From: Pyrenopolyporus hunteri
Taxonomy: Eukaryota > Ascomycota > Sordariomycetes > Xylariales > Hypoxylaceae
Reading direction: 5' to 3'
DNA length: 64,000 nt
NCBI GenBank assembly: GCA_902806595.1
Contig: CADCXC010000004.1
Coordinates: forward strand, 248,001-312,000
Below the pieces are notes generated by a model that was not told where the DNA came from, did not search any database, and saw only the letters and a program-made list of their open reading frames with translations. Positions 1-11,233 of this stretch are shown here, piece by piece. Made by a program: the position numbers and the translations under genes. Numbering within the stretch: position 1 is the first letter of the stretch; the number at the start of each line of letters is the position of its first letter.

Positions 1-1735
1 AAATCGATAATAAATTATTTTAATATAAAATATTTATCCTCAAAAACGAAATATCGTTATTTTTAAATAAAATAACGAATTTATTAATTTCGTAATAATC
101 GAATTAAAAACATTTAATTTTATTAATAAATATAAATTTAATTAAAATTAAATAAAATCTTTTAATTAAAATTCGAAAAAAAAAAAGGATTTTTTTTTAA
201 AATTTATATAATCGATTATTTTTTTTATCGACGATAATAATAAACGGTCGAAAATAATCGATAATATTTTTTTAATCGATTTTATTATTTAAACTTTAAC
301 GCGAGTTAAAAAAACCCTCGTAAATAAAACGATAATAAAAATAATTCGAAATTTAAAAATATATTTAATTTCGCGTAACTTTTATTTTTAAAATAATTTA
401 TTTATAATATTTTATTTATTAATTTAAATTAAAATAAATTATTATTTTTAATAATTATAATTATAATCGAAGCCGTCGTTTTCGAAAGTTAAAATTAATA
501 TAATTTTAATTATCGATTATTAATTTCGAAGGTAAATTTTTACGTTTTTTAAATTAAATATATTTATTAATAAATTTTAATTATATATGTAATAATAATT
601 GATATTATTTTATTACGAAAATATATTTACGTAAATTATAAAATAAATTAAAATTTTTTTTAATATTATATCGTTTTATTTAATTATTTTTACGATATTT
701 ACGTTAAATATTACTATAATTATAATAATAATAAATATTTATTTAAACGTAATATATATTAATTTATTAATATAAAATAATTATTTTAATTATTTATAAT
801 AAATAATAAAAAACATATATAAATAAACGACGTATTTAAAATTATTTTTAATTTATTTTTAATATTTATACGCGTCGAAAAATCGCGATTTATTTTAAAT
901 TTTATTTTTTAAATAATTAAAAATATTAAAATTTAATTATTTAATATTATCGATTAAATTAAAAAATTCGAATATTAAAAATTAATCGTAAATATTTAAC
1001 GTTATATTTATTTAAATTTATAAAATTATATTCGTAAAATATATATTTTTTATATATTTTTTATATATATTTAATTCGATAATTTAATTAATTATTCGAA
1101 AATCCCCGTATAATAAAAAAGTTATTTTTTATATTATATAAAATTTTAATTTATTAACTTCGTAAAAAATAAAAAAAAAAAAAAAACGCGAATTATAATT
1201 TATAAAAACGAAATTTAATTTATATTAAATATATTTAATAAAACGACGAAATTATCGCATATTTTATTATCGATTATTTAATTTCGTTAAATAATTATTT
1301 AACATTTATAAAAATTATTTTTTTTTATTTACGAATAAATATTTATAATAATTATATAATTAACACGTATTTTATAATAATATAATTTTATATTAAAATA
1401 TTTATCGTAACGATAATAATAATAAATATATTTTTATTAAATATTTCGTCGTTTTACGTAATAAATATTTAAAGTATAATTTTTAAAAATAATATATTTA
1501 TCGATTAATACGAAATTAAATCGTTTATAATTTTTATATATATATAATTTAATTTATTTTATTTATTTTATATTTTTTATTATATAATCGTATAATAATT
1601 AATCGATTATTAATTAACGATTTTTTATTTATTTAATATATTTAATTATTTTTATTAAAATATCGAAATTAACTTAAAGTTAAAATTTATCGTAAATAAA
1701 TAATTTTAAAATAATTAAGTAATTTAAAGCTATTC
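1..1735. repeat. AT-rich RIP-degenerated block, left flank
   Basis: This stretch is extremely AT-rich, has stop codons in every frame, and almost lacks CA and TG dinucleotides while TA is abundant and most remaining cytosines sit in CG. This is the footprint of repeat-induced point mutation on an old repeat. I could not recognise an element, terminal repeat or coding remnant in it. Composition changes to normal within about 60 bases around 1735-1790, so the right edge is sharp. Confidence 0.85.
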
Positions 1736-3139
1736 GCAATAATATACGCGGATAAATACCCGTTAAAAAAGTCTAGTTGGTTATAGTTAGCCATATACGG
1801 TATATCGTACTATATGCTAAACAGTACGGTAAAATAAAAATGAATGGCGGTTTAACGGTTCTCTGGACTTCGACCAGGGTCCGCATACACAGCACGCTGC
1901 GCTACACTACCTATGTATGCAACTATATTTCGAGCATACTAGTTAGAGGTATGTCGTGCGTGCGCTAGCGAATAACGAGGGCCGGACTGAATATTAGACC
2001 GAGATGCTTCGGAAATGATGTGTGCGATCGAAGGAGATCCATGGATCGAAACATAGAAAAGAGGGACAAATTTGGTACGCTTGAGGGGTCAAAATCGAAA
2101 AGAATGGCGGTTTGGCACGGCCGAGAAAAAGCAGCAGGGAGAGAGAGAATATATGGTCGCATGCGGTAGAGGCGCGCTCGGCGGCAAGGTATGAGATACG
2201 ATGATGCCGATGAGGCGACACGAGGAATGCTAGGGAAGAAAAAAGCGAAATCTTCCTAACTATTAAGAAACAAAGCTGCGTATGCTCGTTCCGAATAGAT
2301 GCACACGCATGTATTGTACATACACTGCCTACATATATGTATGTAGGTAAACAACATCGGTATATGGCTGTGCTATGTTGCGTACCTACATACTAGGTAC
2401 CTAGGTACCTATATACCTACATGTACGTGCGTATATACAGATACATACGTGGACAGGGATGAGGTACGACCGCCTTTCCCGCATTCGCATAATAGCTAGA
2501 AACGGAAATGCGCGCCATGTTGCTCGAACGCTGTTGGACCGTAATATATGATAGAACCTAACCGGCCCTGCAAGCCACAGATGGGTCGATGAAGCCCAAT
2601 GGAAGGACAAATGAGATGCTGGAACGGCATTGGTGCCTTACGAACTGTACGTATGCTTTACAAAGTACTTGCGCCGAGGGAGATGGGCTTACTTTCTATA
2701 TGTTGAGTGATACCTAGAATTGAGGTCATCTGGAAGTAGGGTAATACTTGAAAATATAGGTGAAGGTAAACTAGAATGTCTATATCTATATCTATATGAA
2801 TAGGCATATATAGGTATATATAGAATATCTATACATTTTGATGCATCATCACCTCTCCAGGTACCACCTATATCATTAGGTACCTAAGGCGCTTATAAAT
2901 AAACAGGTACTGACTTACATACCTGGGTACGCATAACCACTGTATGATTTACCTGCGGTTGGCCTGCTATCGATCGATATGTACGAATTTATGTAGAAGG
3001 GACGGGATATATGTACAAGACATAATTAAGGTAAGTAAGTGATGAGACTAGGAAAGGGTCTCATGTTCTAACGCAGCACTTGCATGCGTACCAGCTGGTT
3101 GATGGACCTGCTCTGCTCTTATCCTATATGTGGTGGATA

Positions 3140-3184
3140 GGTACATACATACATACATAGGTACATACATACATACATACATGC
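3140..3184. repeat. (ACAT)n microsatellite
   Basis: Tandem ACAT/TACA units run through this stretch, interrupted once by a GGTA unit. It is a simple repeat in intergenic DNA. Confidence 0.85.
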
Positions 3185-4468
3185 GTAGAAGGCAGGTCAG
3201 TGTGTACAATATCCGGTACTCACAAATATAAGCAAGAACAGCCGCCCGTTTTCCGCAACTAAATATCTCCCTGCGACACGCCTAAATGGGTACAGTCCCT
3301 GGACTCACCGGGCGTTGTTCTCTACCCAGGTTAGGGCGCTAGCGCTACCTCCTCTGGGTGCTAGGCTTACCTAGGGCTGCTTACGCTTAAACACTGGAGG
3401 TACCTAGCTTCATGTAAGTGGTATGCATCTACCATACCTAGTACGTACACTACTACATGTGGTAAGCACCTATGTACCTCATTTGCCATAGCCTGCAGAC
3501 GATGCGGCAGTTCACTCGAAAGCTGATTGATTACCAACCTAGGCACAAATACATATGTACATAGTCCCGTCTCATTCACCGCCAGATCGCATCGAATCCT
3601 CCAGACCGACTCCGGAACCAACTGTCTGGGAAGAGACACATCTGCAATCATCTTCCACCCTGATTTCCAGTTCCGGGCTTCTCTGCGTTTGCATTATGTA
3701 TGGAAGTAAAAAAGATATGACGGAGTGTATATGTAGGTATATACATATCTAGGTACCTATGTACTCTACCTATAATCGACGCAACGAAGTACGTAGGTAC
3801 ACACACGGATGTGCCTACATGTACTTAAGGTATACGGGCTATAAACTGTCATGATACACAGATCTCTAGCAGTACATGTACTACATTAAGTCGGAGCATA
3901 CATGCACATACCTAGGTACCTATGTATATACATGAAGCTACAATAGGCGTGGATAGGTATATACATGTACCCAAGGTATATATTTTGGATTAATCTTGTC
4001 GAACAAACTGCACGGGTAACAAGGCTAACAAAGCTGCCCAGACACGACCAACTAGAGACTAGACGCATCTAAACTCCACCTACATACATGTACATGTAGT
4101 ATAGGAATAATTACTGACGATATCCCTACGTTGTAGAGATTTTTCTTTTATTCTTTCGGAGGAAATCGTGTGGTATCTCCTTAGCTAGCATCGAAGGACA
4201 GCGGGGTTCACGGCGTACATATCTGTTTATGTTGTTATTGTCCAAATATGGCCATTTCTTCTATATGAAGTATTTAATAAGTTGGTAAGTATCTGATACC
4301 TTATACTGCAGCGTCATAGGTAACTGGGGGCCCATGTCAAGGGTTCTTCAACATATGTAATTTTACCTAGGTACATGATGTATGTAGGTCTTTTGGGCTA
4401 CCTCTACCTCTACCTCTACATGTAGGTACCTAACCTGGTGGCTTCGACAACGGGCATCTTTTATAAAA

Positions 4469-4503
4469 CTTACCTTACCTTAGGTAAGCTAAGGTAAGGT
4501 AAG
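4469..4503. repeat. Perfect 15-bp hairpin
   Basis: Arms 4469-4483 and 4489-4503 are exact reverse complements around the 5-base loop GTAAG. The arms are built from TTACC/GGTAA repeats, so the structure may have arisen from local repeat expansion and inversion. It lies about 900 bases upstream of the Lst4-like gene, with no T-tract typical of a terminator. Confidence 0.8.
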
Positions 4504-4700
4504 GTAATCCACTAATGCACTTCTATTCATTAGGTACGTACCTATGTACATATAGACCCAGGTACTGTATCTATGGAACCTTAGTGTCGCTGGGATGATT
4601 GACGTCCAATGATTGGAACGTGAACCCTCGAGGGGCTCTTACCCATCGATGTACGTACCTAGGTAGGTAGGTACCTATCCGTACCTCAAGTACATTACAC

Positions 4701-5439
4701 ATTACACATCACTCATCACTCACCACACGCATACATTCGATTACTCGCAGCCAAAGACGTTCCCTTTTTCTTAGCTTACTTCCCCCAAATCGCAACCTCA
4801 CACCAATTGCGCCTGAACTCTTTGACGTTCACGCTATCTCTTTTCCCACCTTTTCTCACGACACTTCGCCGTCGTATCTTATTCACTTCACCAGTTGAAT
4901 CGTCCAAGAAAACGTTCCATTGACTGACAACGTGTTCTCGAAAGCGACTCAACTTCAACCCTCCTTGTTTGCCATATCCAGTCATCTCCGATTACGCAGC
5001 ATCATCATCACGGCTGTCTCTTCTCATGCGAATCTTCAACTAAACGCGTGCTTCTCGTGCTCGACTCTTGTCAGTCCACGGTGTTGAGGCTCTTATAGCA
5101 GCCTTAACGAATTGGATATTGTTCCCTCTATTCATCCTCAATTCCGTGTCCGATGCGGATTTGATTCCTTTCTTTCCCCCCCCTTCCCCCTCTTCGTCCG
5201 GCCACTCAGCTGCTTGCCCACCGCCATATCTGCATCATTTGACTCTCATCATTGCGTTGTCTTGTATCGCTCGGAACCAAACACTCTGCGCCTATTTCAA
5301 TGTCTTTCCACGCCACCGTCCATGCCGCGGAGGGCCCGCGTTGCTCGATGGCAGCCTGTTAAGACACTGGTAGTTTATAACCCGGGTGTCGTCGATTACT
5401 TAGTCGGCTTCCTGGATCTATTAGAGTATCGGAGTCACC
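4701..5439 (+). promoter_or_regulatory. Promoter/5' leader of the Lst4-like gene
   Basis: The stretch is rich in CA and CT on the + strand (CATTACACATCACTCATC-type sequence near 4690-4730, pyrimidine tracts near 5168-5195), as is usual for fungal promoters and long leaders. No TATA box is obvious. At least two ATG triplets precede the main start: one opens a 20-codon frame at 5300-5362 and one opens a frame at 5322 that overlaps the main start. The leader length is inferred, not measured. Confidence 0.5.
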
Positions 5440-5459
5440 ATGCTGGGCAAGCTCTTTAA
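5322..5459 (+). other. Upstream ORF overlapping the Lst4-like start codon
   Basis: An ATG at 5322 opens a 45-codon frame that ends at TAA 5457-5459, 17 bases past the main ATG at 5440. A ribosome that initiates here could not simply re-initiate at 5440. A shorter frame, ATG 5300 to TAA 5360-5362, lies just before. If transcription starts upstream of 5300 this would dampen translation of the main frame. Whether these ATGs are in the mature mRNA is not known; a leader intron could remove them. Confidence 0.45.
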
Positions 5460-8400
5460 CCTAACGTCGGGAACGGCCGGGGGTATAGGTTCCCAAGAGG
5501 ATGCTTCTTACACCAAACCGTCGCCCGAGTCGGTACAAGAAGATATTCACACACGTAGCCTCTTGTTTCCTGATACCCAAGCGCTTTACTATCGCCAGGA
5601 CCAGGTCTTCCCGTTACCGTCCGCATCCGGTGTCCAACCTGGGGCTTCCGCTAGCCCCTTCGACTATGATGCCGATATCGATATTGACGTGCGCGATGTT
5701 CGCGTCATAATCATGCAGGACACATTGGGTTCCGTAAATCCTTCCTTATTGTTTGATAGCCATCCTGCTCCGTCGACTGTCTCATCCAATGATCGGCAAC
5801 AGCAACAACAACAACAACAGCAGCAGCAACCGGGTGCCGCCTCGTCCTCGCAGTCTCTCATGCAAGATCTCCGATGGGCTCCTACATCACCGCGGAAAGG
5901 TAGTCAAGGACAAGCCTCAAGGCCACTGGTCATTCAGCTAGGCAGTCCCCAACCACGACAAGGGGCATTTGACCGACGTGGATCTACAGTGTCCCGCACT
6001 TATAGTGCCGCGGAGACCGAGTCCCAGAAAGCGGCTAGAGAGTATCGCGAAGAACTCGCTAGTTTCTCAAGCTGCATTTTTGCCAACTCTGAGGTCATGT
6101 CCTATAAGGGAACTTCAACCAAGGTTCACATCATTCCAAGCGAGTCGCGACCACCCGCGGTCTCTAGCTCATATGTAGGAGATGGTCGAGGATCGATGGG
6201 AAAGTCGAGCATGCGATCAAGCAGGCTAGCGCAGTCTTTCACATCCGAGTCAGCAAATGCTCAATTTCAGGCCTTCTCCGCACCTCCCCGCCAGCAGGAC
6301 CGTAGCAAGATCCTAGTCACTCGCCTATTCCCGGTCAACCTTCCGAACGACGATCTTGATTCCCCTACGCAGGCCACCTCTTCCCAAGGCCAGTTTTCCG
6401 AGGATAGTGGAGGGTTTCCGTTCCCTTGCTCTCCTGACGATTCGAAGCCGAACAAGAAGAAATCGAAACCTATACAGAAGAGGACTCCAATGTATGCCGT
6501 TGCTTTGGTATTGCAGCTTCCGTCGAACCCCCCCAACGTGGCTTCGGCGACGGCACCGAAGCCCGTATTTCGAGGACCGAGCTCTTATAACGAGCAAGAC
6601 TTTTTCCCCTCATCTTTCGGATCCGCACGCCGATCCGGGTGGACGATGGTAGGCTCTGGTTTCGGCTCGGAGTCTCTTGAATCGACATATAGCAATGATG
6701 TCGAAGATCGCATGGATGCTATAACTCAACACTGGGACATTATTATGAGAACGCTCACCCATCTCCAATCCGTTGTAGCTACCACGTTGATCCCGATGCT
6801 GAAGCAGGCGGATATGTCGGCCCCAGACCCGTATCCGCCAGGGATGTCTAGTCAGATGGCCCGAGCATCTTCAGTTAAGAGCCGAAGGGGCTCGGACGCG
6901 TCTCAGATGAAACCCTCGAAGACAAACGCAAAGCTTGTCGCACTGCCGCCGAGCTGTTTAGCGCAGGACCAACGCATTAGTCAGGAAATCGACAATGCTA
7001 AGCTGCGGATCGTGTCTGGCCTTAGAGCCTCGAGGGTTGTCACAGGGCAGGGTCGTTGGGGACCCTGGAGAGAGGAGGCAAGATGGGTCGCGAAGTGGGC
7101 TGGGACTAAGGAGCAAGGATTCTTCTTCTTCAACCTCCTGACTGCGTTCCTCTCAACGCATACCGAATGGCTTCAGGCGCTGAGCCCGGTTTGGTATCGA
7201 AGACGACGATATCAGCAGCAGAAGCTCAAGAGTGAAGAAGACACTTCCCTACCGTCACGCACGATTATAATAGCAAAAGATAAAATGGCTGCGAGGAGAT
7301 TGATCTTCCTGCTTTCAGCTTTCCTCCCTGCCAATCAGCAGCTGCCGACCGTCCGCGCCCAGCGCCCGGCTACGTCCGCGTCCGTCACTGCTTTTGGTCA
7401 CTCACCGCCGTCGTACATAGTGCCGATCAACAAGGAGGAATCTTTACGTCGGAAAATCAACCGGCGACCAGGGCCTAGAGGTGCTTCTCATACTCGAAGT
7501 TTCAGCATCCAATCGCAAGCTACGACTAGGTCTGCGATGGGCATCCCGGCGCAATTGGCACACCTTAGTATGGAATTATCTAACCCGGAGTACCGATCAT
7601 CCGACATCAAGCCCGCGAATCTACCCATTATCGGGAGCGATCTCAACACCCGGAAGAGCAGTGCTGCAACCGCCAATACCGTGGTCCCTGATTCAGCTGT
7701 TCCGCACTTCTCCACAGTGCACCGGAATAGCACGGGGCGCGGTGCCCGGCCGGGCAGCGGGAGCAGTCTTGCTGCGGACGATTTAAAGCGATCACTTAAG
7801 AGGGGCGATAGTACCGGCCACGCTAGCCATGCAAGCACCGACTCTCGCCAAGGCTCGCGATGGGGAAGCGTTATCAGCGGTTTATGGAGCACCAGACGAC
7901 GAGATTCAACCGCCACGACGTCGCAGTCCTCGGACATACACGGCTACCGCGATAGTCCACTTACGTCGCCTATTCGAGCGACGGCTGGTGGACGAGACAA
8001 GCTCTCGGAGATGGTTAGAGAAGCTCAGCTAGTCGATACGCCAGGCCAGCGGCCAGGCAACGACGATACCCTTCCCCAGCAACCTGATACTCCACGAGGA
8101 TTAGGAGGTAGGCAGTTGGAGCCCCATTCAAGAACTCCGAATCCCTCGGGTGCATACGAATCCCCGGTGAAAACGTCAATTAACAACGATGATGGAGTAA
8201 TCGACGTAGATGTCCAATTCCCGGACTACCTCACGTCTTTTGAAACCGCTGTTAGCTCTCCCTCTAGCAGTGGATACCTTTCAACCCCCGGGCTTGGTAG
8301 TGGTCTTGATGGCTTCGAGCAATTCTCAAGGTTAGCTATCGACGGCGACCCTCCTCTGAATGTGGCTGGTTGGTTGAAGCGCTTCCATCCCGATTTCGCA

Positions 8401-9099
8401 TTGCAAGCGATCCCCCCGCAGAAAGACCTCTTGGACGAGGTGAGAGAATCTCTGGCCGCAGAGCCGACCCCACTAGTGCATATAAACTCGACGCCGCCAG
8501 AGTGGCCGACCGAGCACTGGGTTGACGTTAGCACGGCCATTATTGCCGATACGACCAACTTTACCATCAAGAGACTTCGCTATCGCCGCCTGGTGAAACC
8601 CAAGATGCCGGCCGATCGAAGCGGCGCCAACTTTCTGACGCCGTATGGTACGTCTTTGATGACACCAGCACTGTCGCCTTACGAACAGCCGATCAAGGAT
8701 AAGATCGAGGAGGAGGACCTTTTCACGTTTGACGAAGCTCTCATTGACGCTATAGAAAGAGTTATCGCCCATAGCAGTGACGTAAGCAAGGGTAGCTCAA
8801 CCACCTCTTCGCGATCCGCCAGCAAACTGAGAGAGAGAAGGGATAGTGAGGCTTCTCGGGTGACGGACCAGGACAGATACGCGTCTCAGATCGACTTTCA
8901 AGAAGTGCCCCGTGTTGAGTGTAAAACCGTTATCTTATCCGCGCTGTCCGGAATCGTACAGGACGTGGTGGATCAGCGTGAACGGGAAAGCGAAGACACC
9001 GACTCGGCCATTCCATACGGAATCATCCGCGAGAAAGAAAGCATACTACGATCTGCAGTCAGGGCTTGGCTTGAAAACGTGGAACTTACCGATGGGTAA
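5440..9099 (+). CDS. LST4: Lst4 / folliculin-interacting-protein (FNIP) homologue
   Basis: This is a single open frame of 1219 residues. In yeast, Lst4 pairs with Lst7 (folliculin) at the vacuole as a GTPase-activating complex for the Rag-type GTPase Gtr2, linking amino acids to TORC1; that role is inferred from the family. The DVRVIIMQD strand near residues 86-94 matches the start of the FNIP/Lst4 N-terminal uDENN-type domain, and PMYAVALVLQLP near 350-361 is its later conserved strand. Hydrophobic DENN-like segments follow at about 430-455, 560-590 and 615-630, with conserved C-terminal blocks around 970-1110 and at the end (RAWLENVE). Long Ser/Pro-rich linkers separate them, and 11 glutamines occupy residues 120-130. 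I chose the ATG at 5440 because the MLGKLF opening is, as I recall, shared by fungal relatives. The stop overlaps a GTAAG that could be read as a splice donor, but the conserved C-terminus ends here. Confidence 0.85.
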   Translation: MLGKLFNLTSGTAGGIGSQEDASYTKPSPESVQEDIHTRSLLFPDTQALYYRQDQVFPLPSASGVQPGASASPFDYDADIDIDVRDVRVIIMQDTLGSVNPSLLFDSHPAPSTVSSNDRQQQQQQQQQQQPGAASSSQSLMQDLRWAPTSPRKGSQGQASRPLVIQLGSPQPRQGAFDRRGSTVSRTYSAAETESQKAAREYREELASFSSCIFANSEVMSYKGTSTKVHIIPSESRPPAVSSSYVGDGRGSMGKSSMRSSRLAQSFTSESANAQFQAFSAPPRQQDRSKILVTRLFPVNLPNDDLDSPTQATSSQGQFSEDSGGFPFPCSPDDSKPNKKKSKPIQKRTPMYAVALVLQLPSNPPNVASATAPKPVFRGPSSYNEQDFFPSSFGSARRSGWTMVGSGFGSESLESTYSNDVEDRMDAITQHWDIIMRTLTHLQSVVATTLIPMLKQADMSAPDPYPPGMSSQMARASSVKSRRGSDASQMKPSKTNAKLVALPPSCLAQDQRISQEIDNAKLRIVSGLRASRVVTGQGRWGPWREEARWVAKWAGTKEQGFFFFNLLTAFLSTHTEWLQALSPVWYRRRRYQQQKLKSEEDTSLPSRTIIIAKDKMAARRLIFLLSAFLPANQQLPTVRAQRPATSASVTAFGHSPPSYIVPINKEESLRRKINRRPGPRGASHTRSFSIQSQATTRSAMGIPAQLAHLSMELSNPEYRSSDIKPANLPIIGSDLNTRKSSAATANTVVPDSAVPHFSTVHRNSTGRGARPGSGSSLAADDLKRSLKRGDSTGHASHASTDSRQGSRWGSVISGLWSTRRRDSTATTSQSSDIHGYRDSPLTSPIRATAGGRDKLSEMVREAQLVDTPGQRPGNDDTLPQQPDTPRGLGGRQLEPHSRTPNPSGAYESPVKTSINNDDGVIDVDVQFPDYLTSFETAVSSPSSSGYLSTPGLGSGLDGFEQFSRLAIDGDPPLNVAGWLKRFHPDFALQAIPPQKDLLDEVRESLAAEPTPLVHINSTPPEWPTEHWVDVSTAIIADTTNFTIKRLRYRRLVKPKMPADRSGANFLTPYGTSLMTPALSPYEQPIKDKIEEEDLFTFDEALIDAIERVIAHSSDVSKGSSTTSSRSASKLRERRDSEASRVTDQDRYASQIDFQEVPRVECKTVILSALSGIVQDVVDQRERESEDTDSAIPYGIIREKESILRSAVRAWLENVELTDG
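5797..5829 (+). repeat. Polyglutamine codon tract inside LST4
   Basis: Eleven consecutive Gln codons (mixed CAA and CAG) encode residues 120-130 of the Lst4-like protein, in the low-complexity loop after the first conserved strand. The mixed codons suggest an old, fairly stable tract. Confidence 0.9.
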
Positions 9100-10128
9100 G
9101 CCTCGATCCCAAACCCACGGCTTTCCCGAGAGGAAAGCCTTCATTCCATACCCCCGGAAGGAAGGCCGCCCACTATAATGATCAATGACCCATAATGACT
9201 TTAATTTCTTTTACCTTCTGTGTTTTACCGGTGTCGGGGACACATCGCGGAGCGTGGCGTCACGATGGAGGAATATACGAATATGTACCAACACCAATGT
9301 TTTTTTTTCGGGGGCGGAAAGATTAGAGGGACGCAGTCCGCGTCAAAAGATACCCCAATAAGCATACATGCATTATATTCTACACTTCCCTTCCTTTTCA
9401 AAACACCTTACAATTTTAATTCCACCTCCTACATTTATCCGGCGTGAAGGAGGGCTGTTTGTTAACGGAGGATACCTCATGTCTCGGGGAGACGGTGAGC
9501 GTGGGCGAGTAGGAAATCCTTTTAACACAATGTGTGCGATTGCAGCTCAACACTAGGCAGTTGGGATGGAGCACGGGACGATACCACATAGTACCTAGTA
9601 CCGAAAGGTTACTATACAATACAATGTGAGCCATGGTTTAAGCCATAACTATTTGATTCTGTCCGGGTATTTTGTGCTGATATGTGTGATTATGGTTGTG
9701 AATAAACAGTCTTTTACGTACCTTGGGCAACCTCGGGAACTATTAATTCGAGTTGCCCAGTGTATAATCATGCTACGTGAGGCGCTGTTTTAGATCATTA
9801 ATGATGTTTCCGGCTGCGGGTTAGTATGCAATGGATCATTGAACCGTAAACTCATACTGTAGAGGCAGCAGGCACCATGGAATAATCTATATTGCTCATG
9901 ATTTTGAGGCCAACTAATGGAAAAAGAAATCTACTAGTTAAGGAGTCCCGACCCGACTCCTCGGGCTTTCTATTCTTTGTAGTTAAGGGTATATATGTAG
10001 CCACCCACCCAGCCCCTTTTCCCAGCCTATTTTGTCCTCATTTCTACCACCATCCCCCTTCCTATTCTAGTTCACGTAAATATAACATAACCCTTCGTGG
10101 AATACAACTATCAACCACAAACATAGAT
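9100..10128. other. Intergenic region between two convergent genes
   Basis: This kilobase holds the 3' ends of the Lst4-like gene (+) and the histidinol-phosphatase gene (-), which converge here. Short frames exist on both strands but none shows family resemblance or good fungal codon use. There is no evident repeat apart from a short homopolymer T run near 9300. Confidence 0.6.
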
Positions 10129-11233
10129 CTATGGCCATTTACTCACGACCGCCTTGATAGTATCCAGCGGAACTTCCACCTCCACGAGCCGGGCCTTCTC
10201 ACCCTCGGCCGATAGCCCAGGGTGGGGATCCCGCCGCAGAGTCCAGACGCTGGTCACGCCTAGGCTAGCGAGGTAATCGAGAGCGCGGGCGTAATTGGTG
10301 CCGACCTGCGCGATGCCGTGGCTATCGTCGGACAGCGTGAACCGGCCGCCGAGGCGCAGCCACTCCTGGGCAACGGGCCGCGCGGGGTACGGCTCCGCGA
10401 GCCCCTTGCGCAGCGCGCTGCTGTTGCACTCCAACCACCCGCCGTACCCGGCCACCAGGGCCAGGTTCCGCCGCACGCGGTCCCAGACCCCGGGCCAGTC
10501 GGCGCGCACGTCGCGGGCCGGGTCCGACGACATGAGGCGCACGAGGTCGAAGTGGCCGACGACGCGCGGCCGCAGCGAGTCCAGCATCGCGTGCTGCTGG
10601 TCGTAGTACAGCTCGGCGGCGCGCTCCTCGGAGCCGCCGGCGGCCTCGGCCACCGCCCGCCGGTAGTACGCCGCGTCGTAGTCGATGGGGATCCCCGAGA
10701 TGTGGTGCAGGCTGCCGACGAAGTAGTCCACGTGCGGGTGCGCGGCCAGCCGGCTCACGAGCTCCCCGTACACGGCCCGCGGCCACTCGCCCTCGAACCC
10801 GATCAGGATGTGGATCTGCGGGGCGTACGCGGCTTGCAGGCGCCGCGCTTCTTGCAGGTACGCCTCGTGCCGCGGGAAGAGGGCTGCTAGGGAGGCTTCG
10901 GGGTCGTCGAGCTAGTGGGGGAGGGGTTTAGTTATGGATGTTAAGGAGGTAGATATAAGAAATTTAATACGTGAGAATGATTGGTTACCCACTTAGAGGA
11001 CCTAGGCTAGAAGTGTAGGGTTTTAAGAGAGGATGAGGGATTAAGTGGACTAGGCAAGTAAGGTGGCTTACCTCTTCGGGATACAAGTCCTCGAGGCCGC
11101 TCCGAGGCATGTGTTCTGTGAGCCCGATGGTAGTGTAGCCGAGACTGATGGCATGCTTGATGATATCCTCGAGCTGGTCTTTTGCGTGGCTCGGACAGAA
11201 CTGTCCCGAGTGGGAGTGCATTGTGAAGGCCAT
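10129..11233 (-). CDS. HIS2: Histidinol-phosphatase (PHP family)
   Basis: Two exons, 11233-11072 and 10911-10129, joined across a 160-nt intron (GTAAGC donor, AG acceptor, ACTAAAC-type branch site) give 314 residues, normal for fungal HIS2. The enzyme removes phosphate from L-histidinol phosphate in the penultimate steps of histidine synthesis in the cytosol. PHP-family metal ligands are visible in order: HSH at residues 6-8, LTEHMPR near 38-44, GFEGEW, GSLHH, GHFDLVRL and DSHG near the C-terminus. The join is phase 0 and restores the expected order of motifs. Exon 2 is strikingly GC-rich compared with exon 1 and the flanks, so long spurious antisense frames cover it. I saw no TGACTCA-type Gcn4/Cpc1 site just upstream. 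Confidence 0.9.
10912..11071 (-). other. Intron of HIS2
   Basis: On the minus strand the intron starts GTAAGC and ends CACTAG. A pyrimidine-rich tail and an ATAACTAAAC element about 20 bases before the acceptor serve as branch region. Removing it joins codon 54 (Glu) to CTC GAC in phase 0. Confidence 0.85.

Larger units (their letters stand above)
1736..4700. other. Gene-free intergenic DNA rich in TACCTAGGTA-like motifs
   Basis: I see no convincing gene in these 3 kb. Open frames are short, lack family resemblance and overlap each other on both strands. The sequence is marked by many short palindromic variants of TACCTAGGTA and TACATGTA, for example near 2390-2420, 3740-3760, 3910-3930, 4370-4390 and 4650-4680, plus an ACAT microsatellite at 3140-3184 and a perfect hairpin at 4469-4503. 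It separates the AT-rich block from the first gene and includes whatever distal promoter that gene has. Confidence 0.6.

Noticed and set aside
1770..1905. tRNA-like pieces (TAGTTGGTTATAG and a GGTT...GGTCC stretch)
   Set aside because: No acceptor stem or full cloverleaf can be formed and the spacing is wrong; at most a degraded fragment.
3140..3184. CRISPR-like short tandem units
   Set aside because: Simple tetranucleotide repeats without spacers in a eukaryotic genome.
3367..3651. 94-codon minus-strand frame in the left intergenic region
   Set aside because: It overlaps two frames on the other strand, has no recognisable motif and lies among microsatellite-like motifs. It could be real but is unsupported.
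9088..9178. Extension of the Lst4-like gene through a splice donor overlapping its stop (GGTAAG)
   Set aside because: The conserved C-terminal motif ends at 9096 and the sequence beyond in another frame is not family-like.
10318..10890. 190-codon open frame on the + strand opposite HIS2
   Set aside because: It is a by-product of the very GC-rich third positions of HIS2 exon 2; its Arg/Val/Ala-rich repetitive composition resembles no protein.
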